A DNA stretch of 33,993 nucleotides, from positions 1-33,993 of the forward strand of contig JAAVHL010000122.1 of the NCBI GenBank assembly GCA_014799735.1, given 5' to 3'. This document shows positions 8,375 through 15,328 of the stretch, piece after piece (positions within the stretch are counted from its first letter, which is position 1; every line of letters starts with the position of its first letter). This stretch comes from Ruminococcus sp. GTDB taxonomy: Bacteria; Bacillota; Clostridia; Oscillospirales; Ruminococcaceae. Under the pieces are notes generated by a model, which saw nothing but the letters and a program-made list of their open reading frames with translations, did no database searches and had not been told where the DNA came from. The position numbers and the translations under genes were made by a program.

Positions 8375-9022
8375 TCAGGTGGACGTTTTTGCGACCGGGT
8401 GTCTGATGACCGTCCGCAGTCTTTCGGGAGCGCACTTCCGCGGGTCGGACAGATATATCTCATGGTGAAGCCTTTCCGCGGAAAAATCCTCGGTCAAGCC
8501 GTTTTCCCCGGCGAAACGCTTCAGCTTCATGATACTTTCGGATTCGCTGTCGTAAGGACCCTTGTGCATGATCTGCACGCAAAGTCCCTCGGTGAAGGTC
8601 ATAAACCGCGCCTTGCTCAGGTCAAGCTGCGGCTTTTTCTTTGCAAGAATTTCTTTCGCCCACCCGAAAACCTCCTCCGTGACGAATTCGGGCTGACGTA
8701 TCATTGACACCCATTTGAATTTATTTTTGTCGGAAACGTTCAGTCCGTCAAAGGAAACGCCGTCTGCAGACCAAAGTCCCTCCAGCGGCGGAACAACGTA
8801 CTCGAAATACCCATCGGGCTGAGTGCCGTTCATTTTGGACATTTTTACCGTAAAGGACAGCCCGTACAGAATTTCCATAGCCTCCTTGTAGGCGGGACTT
8901 GTGTTGGGGTCTCCCGCACCGTCCACCGCGAAAAACCTCATTTCGGGAACGTCAATCAGGGACGGTTTTGCGGCGGGCTGATACAAGTCCTTGTACTCCT
9001 TTTTGTAGTCAAGCTTTTCCAT
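8375..9022 (-). CDS. GyrI-like domain protein
   Basis: A 215-residue cytosolic protein of the GyrI-like/SOUL small-molecule-binding fold. The N-terminus (KLDYKKEYKDLYQPAAKPSLIDVPEMRFFAVDG) matches the long GyrI-like subgroup common in Firmicutes. Members of the wider family bind drugs. Some (YtkR7- and C10R6-type proteins) hydrolyse the cyclopropane warhead of DNA-alkylating antibiotics. Whether this protein is catalytic cannot be judged here. It is the last gene of a four-gene operon and overlaps the upstream DUF3795 gene by 14 bases, so translation is probably coupled. The company of a ClbS/DfsB-like protein, another family with cyclopropane hydrolase members, supports a detoxification role by inference. 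Confidence 0.85.
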   Translation of the reverse strand: MEKLDYKKEYKDLYQPAAKPSLIDVPEMRFFAVDGAGDPNTSPAYKEAMEILYGLSFTVKMSKMNGTQPDGYFEYVVPPLEGLWSADGVSFDGLNVSDKNKFKWVSMIRQPEFVTEEVFGWAKEILAKKKPQLDLSKARFMTFTEGLCVQIMHKGPYDSESESIMKLKRFAGENGLTEDFSAERLHHEIYLSDPRKCAPERLRTVIRHPVAKTST

Positions 9023-9464
9023 TTTTCAACATTTCCTTTCCGTTTTCGATAAGTGCTATGACTTCTTCCATACTTCCAAATCCGTCATAATCTCCCGTAT
9101 AGTTTTTCGGGTCGCGGTGATAAATAATTCCGTTTTTCCCGTTTTCGGAAATACGTTCAGAAAAGCGTTTCAGACCGTTTTCCTTTATGTACTGCACAAA
9201 TGCCAAAAGCCTTACGCCGTGTACGGAAACGTCGTGCATATCCTTTCCGCAGGGGAAATTTACGCATTCCCAGCAGCCCTTAAAGCTCTTTTCATCACAG
9301 CATTTCCGCTGAAAGCAGCAGCACTCGATCTCATTTTGCTTGCTGAAATTACAGCCCTTGCAGTGTGAACGTTCGCTGCAAAGCTCGCAGATAAGCCCGC
9401 ATGGAGCAACGCTTGCGGCGATTTTTTCTGCCTCGCCAAGTGCCGAATATTCTTCGTAAGTCAT
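9009..9464 (-). CDS. DUF3795 Cys-rich protein
   Basis: A 151-residue protein dominated by cysteine clusters: CGLICELCSERSHCKGC (about 22-38), then ECCCFQRKCC and CWECVNFPC. This pattern is that of DUF3795, a presumed metal-binding domain of unknown function that often accompanies small-molecule or redox proteins. The C-terminal half is a short helical region. The gene overlaps the upstream flavin-type gene by four bases and the downstream GyrI-like gene by 14, so it belongs to the same translationally coupled operon. A zinc or iron-sulfur ligand role is inferred only from cysteine spacing. Confidence 0.85.
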   Translation of the reverse strand: MTYEEYSALGEAEKIAASVAPCGLICELCSERSHCKGCNFSKQNEIECCCFQRKCCDEKSFKGCWECVNFPCGKDMHDVSVHGVRLLAFVQYIKENGLKRFSERISENGKNGIIYHRDPKNYTGDYDGFGSMEEVIALIENGKEMLKNGKA

Positions 9465-10198
9465 TGCTTGTACTCCTTTTTATATGTAAGATTTCCAAAA
9501 TCCCGGTACTCCATACAGGGCATATCGTTTTCGTAATCCCACGAGTATATAAGCGTCGGCGTGATTTCCAGCACTCTTTCCGACGGCAGGGACGACCACC
9601 TTTCCACAGCGTTCGGAAAATTTTCCCTCATTGCGGAAATAAAGAAATCATGGTCAAACGGCTTTCCGATACTGCGGCATTTTCCCTCTATGGAAAAATT
9701 CTTTACGCACAGCGCGGCATTTCCGTTTTGCATAAGCTGCCTGTACTTCAGGTAATTTTCGTCCGTCTGGCAGTAAAATTTCCCGCCGACAACCGCTACG
9801 CTCATTGGACGTGAAGTGACCCTACCGTCGGCGCAGGTGGACAGAACCATTACCCCGTGAGAACCGATTTTTTCCCACAGAGCGGGAAGCTTTTCCGAAA
9901 ATTCCGTTTCCCTTTTGCGGTACTCCGCACCAAGCCTTTCAAGCCGACCTATGGCGTCCCTGTCCCATTTCGGCAGGTTTTCCTTTACCCAATCACAGGG
10001 AAATTCGCCGCACAGTCCGCAAAACCGCACGTTATGCTTTTCACAGCACTCAAAGACTTTACAGCCGTTTTCCCACATATGAACGCATTTCCCGCCGTTT
10101 GCAAGACAGCCCTCGCATTCCGCGCCGAAATGCTTGCAGTTCACGCAGTCACCGCCGCAGGGAGTTACGGTGCTGAAATCGGTGTCCATAAAAATCAT
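9461..10198 (-). CDS. DUF3795-like plus PNPOx-like split-barrel fusion
   Basis: A 245-residue two-domain protein. Residues about 11-70 form a cysteine-rich module (PCGGDCVNCKHFGAECEGC, later CEKHNVRFCGLCGEFPC) like that of the next gene. Residues about 100-235 resemble the pyridoxamine-5'-phosphate oxidase family FMN-binding split barrel (VMVLSTCADGRVTSRPMSV and YRQLMQNGNAALCV). Such proteins bind flavin or F420 and reduce small molecules; the substrate here is unknown. It overlaps both neighbours by four bases (ATGA type). The shared Cys-rich module in adjacent genes suggests that the two products act together or arose by partial duplication. Confidence 0.8.
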   Translation of the reverse strand: MIFMDTDFSTVTPCGGDCVNCKHFGAECEGCLANGGKCVHMWENGCKVFECCEKHNVRFCGLCGEFPCDWVKENLPKWDRDAIGRLERLGAEYRKRETEFSEKLPALWEKIGSHGVMVLSTCADGRVTSRPMSVAVVGGKFYCQTDENYLKYRQLMQNGNAALCVKNFSIEGKCRSIGKPFDHDFFISAMRENFPNAVERWSSLPSERVLEITPTLIYSWDYENDMPCMEYRDFGNLTYKKEYKQ

Positions 10199-10737
10199 TT
10201 CCCTCCGCAGTTTTTAATGTGCGCTTTCAGCTTTTTCATTGCCCAGTCGTAGTGGCTCGAAGTGACGGAAACAAAGTAAGACCCCAGCACCGAACCGCCG
10301 ACCCACTTGAATTTTCCTTTTGTGAACAGCTCCTCGTCGGAGAATTTTTCCGCAAGCGCAAGTGTGTCGGCATGGGATTTTTCCAGCATTTCCTTTGCCG
10401 TTTCAAGGGACGTGCTTTGGTGCTTTTTCCAAAATTCCACGTTCATTTCCCCGTATGTTTTCCAGTTGTAGGGCTCGGGGATAAACGGCTTGCTTTCGCC
10501 GTTTTCATTTGCCGCGACCCAGTCCAGCAAAAGCGTGTGCCACTCGTAAAGATGTATTAAAACGTCGCGGAGGTTTTTGTCCCGCCGCCAGTGGGCTTCT
10601 TTCTTTTTTTCGTCTCCCGAAAAATCAAACGGGGTGCTGAGCTGTTCCTTCGTAAGGGTCGTGATAAGCTTGTTCAGCTTCGAGTAATTTTCCTCCGCCG
10701 CTTTAAGCAGCTCCGTCTTTGTTGTTGGTCTCGGCAT
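10195..10737 (-). CDS. ClbS/DfsB-family four-helix protein
   Basis: A 180-residue protein with the ClbS/DfsB (DinB-like four-helix bundle) pattern: MPRPTTKTELL at the start, KNLRDVLIHLYEWHTLLLDWV (about 75-95), then YNWKTYGEMNVEFWKKHQ and a C-terminal GSYFVSVTSSHYDWAMKKLKAH. ClbS protects colibactin producers by opening the cyclopropane of the genotoxin; other members are uncharacterised. Histidines at the bundle positions are visible (LIHLYEWH and SSHYDW). It is the first gene of the operon, behind a promoter with an operator-like palindrome at 10802-10821. No colibactin-type synthesis genes are in the window, so protection against foreign compounds is the simpler inference. Confidence 0.87.
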   Translation of the reverse strand: MPRPTTKTELLKAAEENYSKLNKLITTLTKEQLSTPFDFSGDEKKKEAHWRRDKNLRDVLIHLYEWHTLLLDWVAANENGESKPFIPEPYNWKTYGEMNVEFWKKHQSTSLETAKEMLEKSHADTLALAEKFSDEELFTKGKFKWVGGSVLGSYFVSVTSSHYDWAMKKLKAHIKNCGGK

Positions 10738-10785
10738 TTTGCAGACTTCCTTTCTTTCAGTGAAATTTTCCTATCAGTTGTAACA

Positions 10786-10821
10786 ATTATACCACATTAA
10801 ATGTGACAGCTGTATGTCACA
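10786..10821 (-). promoter_or_regulatory. Promoter with operator-like palindrome for the ClbS-GyrI operon
   Basis: A perfect minus-strand TATAAT (10786-10791) lies about 50 bases before the first gene. Where the -35 should be there is instead the inverted repeat TGTGACA, six bases, TGTCACA (10802-10821). This placement suggests a regulator binding over the -35 element. Confidence 0.55.
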
Positions 10822-10851
10822 TAAAAACTGCGGCGTGAAATTTTTTTCTAT

Positions 10852-10883
10852 GCAAAAACAAGCCGTCCCCCGAAAGGAACGGC
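10852..10883 (-). terminator. Terminator after the zinc-ribbon gene
   Basis: Minus-strand hairpin GCCGT..ACGGC with an inner CC/GG stem, followed by TTGTTTTTGC, about 20 bases after the stop of the 10905-11375 gene. It isolates that gene from the ClbS operon. Confidence 0.7.
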
Positions 10884-10904
10884 CTGCAAAATTGATGTCA
10901 GCGA

Positions 10905-11375
10905 TTATTCAGCGGAATCGGTTTTGTCGGAGTCCTCAACAACTACAATGTTGGGAGCTTCAACCTCCTCGGTTTCCTCGAAATCCTCAACCTCTTCCTC
11001 TGCGGGAGCAGGCTCGGGCTTTTCAAGTTCAGCGCCGCACTTGCCGCAGAATGTGTCCTCAACCGGACACTCTCCGCCGCACTTGGTACACTTTACCAGA
11101 CCCTTGAGCGCAAGGATCTCGCTTTTAAGCTCGGCAATGGTCTCGACAGCGGCAGTAACTGCGTTTACGGTCTCTGCGATCTCCTCGTCGGGATTGTCCT
11201 TGTAGGTATCGTAGTAGTACTTGCCAAGGATGGAGTAGCTATCGCTGATGGAACGCTCGGAAGAAATGATCTTCGCGTTCAGCTTAGCAACAGTTCCCGC
11301 CTGCTTGGTCTTTTCGCCCACGGTCTTGCCCGCGTCGGTAAGTGTGTCGCCGATCTTCTTAAAAATATCGCTCAT
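10905..11375 (-). CDS. Zinc-ribbon protein, unknown function
   Basis: A 156-residue soluble protein. Residues 1-88 are predicted helical or coiled (KKIGDTLTDAGKTVGEKTKQAG and later AAVETIAELKSEILALKGL). A single zinc ribbon follows (CTKCGGECPVEDTFCGKCG, about 95-113), then an acidic Glu/Asp-rich tail. This arrangement is common in Firmicutes proteins of unknown role. The start is preceded by a strong GGAGG. The gene is monocistronic, with its own perfect consensus promoter embedded in a large palindrome (11425-11465) and its own terminator. This implies substantial expression. Confidence 0.8.
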   Translation of the reverse strand: MSDIFKKIGDTLTDAGKTVGEKTKQAGTVAKLNAKIISSERSISDSYSILGKYYYDTYKDNPDEEIAETVNAVTAAVETIAELKSEILALKGLVKCTKCGGECPVEDTFCGKCGAELEKPEPAPAEEEVEDFEETEEVEAPNIVVVEDSDKTDSAE

Positions 11376-11424
11376 TTAAAAAACCTCCGTTCAAAATATT
11401 TGTGTGCGTGTGTGAATGCTTTGC

Positions 11425-11465
11425 TTGACATTTAATATTATACTACATATAATATTAAATGTCAA
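11425..11465. promoter_or_regulatory. Perfectly palindromic bidirectional promoter
   Basis: TTGACATTTAATATTATA (11425-11442) is repeated as its exact reverse complement (11448-11465) around a 5-bp centre. Each strand thereby carries TTGACA, a 17-bp spacer and TATAAT. The leftward promoter drives the zinc-ribbon gene. The rightward one points into the 3' end of pdp, antisense to it. The pdp stop codon (11462-11464) lies inside the palindrome. Confidence 0.8.
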
Positions 11466-12769
11466 TACCCTTTTACAATTTTTATTATATTTTTTTTCTC
11501 AGCACTTTCTTTTTCCTCTCCGATACGGAATGCGCCTCCGAATTCCGCGGCAATGCCGTCAATGTCGCACTCCGCCGAGGTGTACATCACCGCAAGCCGT
11601 TCGCCCTTTGAAACGAAGTCTCCCACGGTCTTATCGAAAACAATTCCCGCCGTCGGGTCGATATCCGCGTCCTTTGTATGACGTCCCGCGCCCAGACGGA
11701 GAGCTATCAGCCCCGTTTCCTCGCAGGCAAGGTCGTTTATGAAGCCGCTTCTGTCCGCGAAAATTTCACGGCAATACCGCGCTTTCCCGAACAAACTGTA
11801 GTCCTCGATAACGCGCGGGTCTCCGCCCTGAAGCTCTATCATCAGTCTGAGATGTTCCAGAGCCGCGCCGCTCGTCAGCGCATTTTCCGCCATAGCAAGG
11901 CATTGCTCCGAACTGCCCTTTCCCGCGGTAACAAGCATTTCCGCCGCAAGTGCAAGAGAGATTTCCCTTATGTCATCGGGAGCGTTTCCTTTCAGCGCCT
12001 CGATTGCCTCGATCACTTCAATGGAGTTTCCCACAGCCCTGCCCAAGGGCTTGCTCATGTCGGTCAGTACCGCGGAGCATTTCCGTCCCGCAAGCTGTCC
12101 CACCCGAACCATAGCGGCGGCAAGCTTTTCCGCGTCGGCTTCCGTTTTCATGAACGCCCCGTCGCCGACCTTTACGTCGAGGACGATACCGTCCGCGCCC
12201 GTGGCAAGCTTCTTGCTCATTATAGATGAGCATATCAGGGGAATGCTGTCAACCGTTGCCGTAGCGTTCCTGAGTGCGTAAATCTTTTTGTCCGCGGGGA
12301 CGAGGGTACCCGTCTGTCCCGCAACGGCAAATCCCGCCTTTTTGACCGTGCCGATAAACTTATCGTAGGGAAGCTCGGTGCAGAAGCCGGGGATAGACTC
12401 CAGCTTGTCGATAGTGCCGCCCGTGTGTCCCAGACCGCGTCCCGACATCTTCGGCACAAATATCCCGCAGGCCGCCGCAATGGGCGCGGCAATAAGCGTG
12501 ATCTTGTCTCCCACGCCGCCCGTGCTGTGCTTGTCGGCATTGAAGCCTCCCGTTTCGGGACGGAGCATATCCCCCGAACGCGCCATAGCCATAGTAAGGT
12601 CGGCGGTCTCCCTGTCCGACAAAGAATTAAAGCATACCGCCATAAGCAGCGCGGACATCTGATAATCGGGTATGTCGCCGCGGCAAAAGCCTGCGACGAC
12701 CCATTCGATCTCCTCGGTGCTGAGTTCAGCGTTATGCTTTTTTTTGGTAATTATTTCATATATTGTCAT
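11462..12769 (-). CDS. pdp: Pyrimidine-nucleoside phosphorylase
   Basis: Phosphorolyses uridine and/or thymidine to the free base and (deoxy)ribose-1-phosphate in nucleoside salvage. The 435-residue length fits the Firmicutes Pdp type. Visible signatures are the phosphate-binding KHSTGGVGDKITL (80-92) and the family motif MSGRGLGHTGGTIDKLESI (108-126), with the C-terminal Pyn domain present (GAGRHTKDADIDPTAGIVF). The start overlaps the stop of the upstream SpoIID-domain gene by four bases, so the two are translationally coupled and pdp probably ends the sortase/SpoIID transcript. The pairing with cell-wall genes has no obvious metabolic logic. Confidence 0.95.
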   Translation of the reverse strand: MTIYEIITKKKHNAELSTEEIEWVVAGFCRGDIPDYQMSALLMAVCFNSLSDRETADLTMAMARSGDMLRPETGGFNADKHSTGGVGDKITLIAAPIAAACGIFVPKMSGRGLGHTGGTIDKLESIPGFCTELPYDKFIGTVKKAGFAVAGQTGTLVPADKKIYALRNATATVDSIPLICSSIMSKKLATGADGIVLDVKVGDGAFMKTEADAEKLAAAMVRVGQLAGRKCSAVLTDMSKPLGRAVGNSIEVIEAIEALKGNAPDDIREISLALAAEMLVTAGKGSSEQCLAMAENALTSGAALEHLRLMIELQGGDPRVIEDYSLFGKARYCREIFADRSGFINDLACEETGLIALRLGAGRHTKDADIDPTAGIVFDKTVGDFVSKGERLAVMYTSAECDIDGIAAEFGGAFRIGEEKESAEKKNIIKIVKGY

Positions 12770-14184
12770 ATTACTTCAATTCCCGTAAAGTAGTAGTTAA
12801 GTATCTCGTAGTAGCTGTAGCCCTGTTTTGCGAGGATATTCGCGCCGTTCTGGCTCATTCCCACGCCGTGGCCGTAGCCGTATGTAGTGAAGATAAACTC
12901 TCCGTCGCTGTAGGACACTTCAAACGCCGCGCTTTTCAGCTTGTGACCCATAACGGTCTCGCGGAGCTTTCTTCCCGAAATGGTTTTCTGTCCGTCGATA
13001 GAAATTTCGTAAACGTAGTTTCCGTCCACGTAGTTGCGGACTTTAAGCCAGTTGTAGGGATTGTTTGAAAGGGAAATGCCCAGCGCGCTTTCCAGCATAT
13101 TTCTCATGCTGCTTTCGCTTACCTTCATGGTGGAGCCGTAGTTGGGGTCGTTGCCTATGTCAAAGGGACACGCCACGCTTTTCAGGTAAGGAACGCTTCC
13201 GCCCCAAACGTTTTTAGCGTCGGCAGTATAGCCCGACGAGGACGCCATGTATACCGTCTGAGCAACGCTTCCGTTGTAGTAGCAGCAAACTCCCCAAACC
13301 TCGGAGACCAGATTTTTTATCCTGTCCGAGGGATTTTTCTTTACCAGCACCGACGGCGTAAGACCGTTTACATTGTGGTACTTCACATAGGAGTACGCGG
13401 CAACAGCCTGCGCCTTGATAGCTTCGTCGGAAAAGCTGGGGGACATCTCGTTGTTTACGATCCAGCAGATAAGGTCGTAAGCGTTCACCGTCTGGGTGGA
13501 GCCGTCGAACTTTGCGGTAAAGGTCTCGCTTGTGGAGATATCCGCGCCCACGGAAACGTCCACGGAAACCGCGGTCTCCGATACGTCGCTTTCCTCGGCA
13601 AACGGATTGTCCCTGAAGATCGCAAGATATGCTTCGTCGTCCTCTTCGGGAAACGTGGAAAATGTGGTCTCTTCCGTTTCGGTAACTGCCGCCGGTTCGG
13701 TGTTGTAGCCGCCGTCGGAAATGTCATCTTCCTCATACAGCTCCGTGTCGTCCTCTTCGTCCTCGACGGCTGGCGGTATGTATTCTTCTGTAGCCTTGGT
13801 CTGCGCCTCCGTTTCGCGCGGCGCGGGAGCTTTTTCCGTTTCCGCGGCTTTTGAGGCTTCGGTCTGTGCGGACGTTTCCGTCTCGGGAGCGTCATTTTCC
13901 GCCTTGTCAGCGTCGTTTCCGCCTGCAAAGCTGTGATCCGCGATGGTCACCGCCGTGACCGAGGTAATTTCCGTATCATGCTTTGGATTTTCGGCGTTTG
14001 CGGAAAGAGCATCTTCGGCTTCCGCAGCCGTTTCGGACATCTGCGCTTCCGTTTCCATGCTGTAGTAATACTCCGCGGAAATATCCTCCGCCTCCACGTC
14101 CTCTACCATACAGAACGCAAATATGTAAAATACTCCCAGCGCAAGCATTACCGCGATCCCGCCGAGCGTGCCTTTCAGATTCAT
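12766..14184 (-). CDS. Membrane-anchored SpoIID/LytB-domain protein
   Basis: A 472-residue protein with an N-terminal membrane anchor (about 9-27), a long acidic Glu/Thr/Ala-rich extracellular linker (about 30-220) and a C-terminal SpoIID domain (about 225-472). SpoIID enzymes are lytic transglycosylases that cut peptidoglycan glycan strands. The catalytic glutamate is E246 in NNEMSPSF, with the downstream family motifs AIKAQAVAAYSYV and GYGHGVGMSQNGAN. It lies 39 bases after the last of four class B sortases and overlaps pdp by four bases. This suggests a vegetative cell-wall remodelling role linked to protein attachment rather than only sporulation. The linker resembles those of the sortases in composition. 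Confidence 0.88.
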   Translation of the reverse strand: MNLKGTLGGIAVMLALGVFYIFAFCMVEDVEAEDISAEYYYSMETEAQMSETAAEAEDALSANAENPKHDTEITSVTAVTIADHSFAGGNDADKAENDAPETETSAQTEASKAAETEKAPAPRETEAQTKATEEYIPPAVEDEEDDTELYEEDDISDGGYNTEPAAVTETEETTFSTFPEEDDEAYLAIFRDNPFAEESDVSETAVSVDVSVGADISTSETFTAKFDGSTQTVNAYDLICWIVNNEMSPSFSDEAIKAQAVAAYSYVKYHNVNGLTPSVLVKKNPSDRIKNLVSEVWGVCCYYNGSVAQTVYMASSSGYTADAKNVWGGSVPYLKSVACPFDIGNDPNYGSTMKVSESSMRNMLESALGISLSNNPYNWLKVRNYVDGNYVYEISIDGQKTISGRKLRETVMGHKLKSAAFEVSYSDGEFIFTTYGYGHGVGMSQNGANILAKQGYSYYEILNYYFTGIEVI

Positions 14185-14223
14185 TTTATCCCCTCTTTGT
14201 ATCCCGTTTTAACGTCCTGTGCG

Positions 14224-15267
14224 TTATTCCGCAGGCTCCACATATGTGCCGCCGTTGTATTTGTAGTATACGGCAGGCCATTTGGGATTGGAATTGACCG
14301 CAAAATTTGTGGTGTCAAGATTTTCGATAGTCTCACCTGCGCGGAGCTTTCTGCCGATAATAACGTGGCGGGCAGGCTCCCACTCGTAGGAACAGGTGGA
14401 AAGCGTGATGAACTTGTCGTTTTCGTTGAAGTCGATACCCGTGTGGAAATGGCTTCTTTCGTTCAGCTCCTTGGCAAATGTCTCAAAGGAGTGTCCCTCG
14501 GTGAAGTTGATGTAATTCTGGTAGTCGAAAACGTAGCCGTTGTCGTGTTCGGGCTCGGTGTTGATTATGAACGACGCAACGATAACGTAAACGCTCTGTT
14601 CATACTTGTTGTCGAAGTAGATAAACGGGTTCTGGAGCCAGTATTTGTAGTCCCACTTGTAGTAGTCGAGCTGACCGAACATAGTTCCGTCCCGCTGATT
14701 GTGACCGTAGAGAATGATGTTGTCCGACTGGAGATCGGAGTAATCGCTTACATTGTTGCGGCAGTCGGCAAATATAGTGCCGCACTGACGCTTCTGACCG
14801 TAGATGTTTGTTTTGAGGTAGTAGTCGTTGTCGGAGTACTGTACCACCGCCTCGTTTACAACGCCGGGAATGGAAACGTAGCCCACATAATCGCTGTTGA
14901 TAGCAAGCATTTCCTCCGCAAAGGGCATTGTCACAAGGGGAGCCCTGACTATCTCGCCGCTTATGTCTGTTTCCGCGGGCAGATCGGTTTCGCCGTCCGC
15001 GGCGGCGGAAAGATTGTTATAGATCTTGTATTTTTCACTCAGGTCTTTATTATTCTGTTTCGCCTCGAAGATGTGGTAGAAATAAAGTCCAAGCACAATT
15101 CCGCAAACGACCAGCGCGGCAATGGAAATAAGCGCGATAAGCTTGCTTATGACCTCGCCCGCCGAGTCTCCTTTCAGCGGTATAAAGGTTTGAACAAAGC
15201 CCTTTTTCTGTTTCTTTTTCGGGGTTTTGTACCTTGGATTTGCGCGGACCTCGTCCGACATTGCCAT
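14224..15267 (-). CDS. Class B sortase, fourth of four
   Basis: A 347-residue membrane transpeptidase. It has a basic cytosolic N-terminus, the juxtamembrane stretch LKGDSAGEVISKL (31-43), a membrane segment (about 44-64) and an extracellular catalytic domain. Class B sortases cleave a surface protein within a sorting motif and attach it to peptidoglycan or to another pilin. The triad is visible: H189 in YGHNQ, C292 in TLSTC and R300 in EPAR. Here TLSTC is followed by SYEWEPAR rather than the SNEFEPSR of two paralogues. The start follows AAAGGATG. It is the most downstream of four consecutive paralogues; the next gene encodes the SpoIID-type enzyme. Confidence 0.92.
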   Translation of the reverse strand: MAMSDEVRANPRYKTPKKKQKKGFVQTFIPLKGDSAGEVISKLIALISIAALVVCGIVLGLYFYHIFEAKQNNKDLSEKYKIYNNLSAAADGETDLPAETDISGEIVRAPLVTMPFAEEMLAINSDYVGYVSIPGVVNEAVVQYSDNDYYLKTNIYGQKRQCGTIFADCRNNVSDYSDLQSDNIILYGHNQRDGTMFGQLDYYKWDYKYWLQNPFIYFDNKYEQSVYVIVASFIINTEPEHDNGYVFDYQNYINFTEGHSFETFAKELNERSHFHTGIDFNENDKFITLSTCSYEWEPARHVIIGRKLRAGETIENLDTTNFAVNSNPKWPAVYYKYNGGTYVEPAE

Positions 15268-15328
15268 CTTGGGATCATCCTTTCAGTGTTCACACAATTT
15301 TTTTCTATGTAATAATGGTATAAGCTGT

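Noticed and set aside
10802..10821. CRP-type site in the ClbS operon promoter
   Set aside because: TGTGA and TCACA are ten bases apart rather than six, and CRP-type regulation is not expected in this lineage.
13933..15312. 459-residue plus-strand frame opposite the SpoIID and sortase genes
   Set aside because: It spans parts of two real genes and their gap, and shows no domain.
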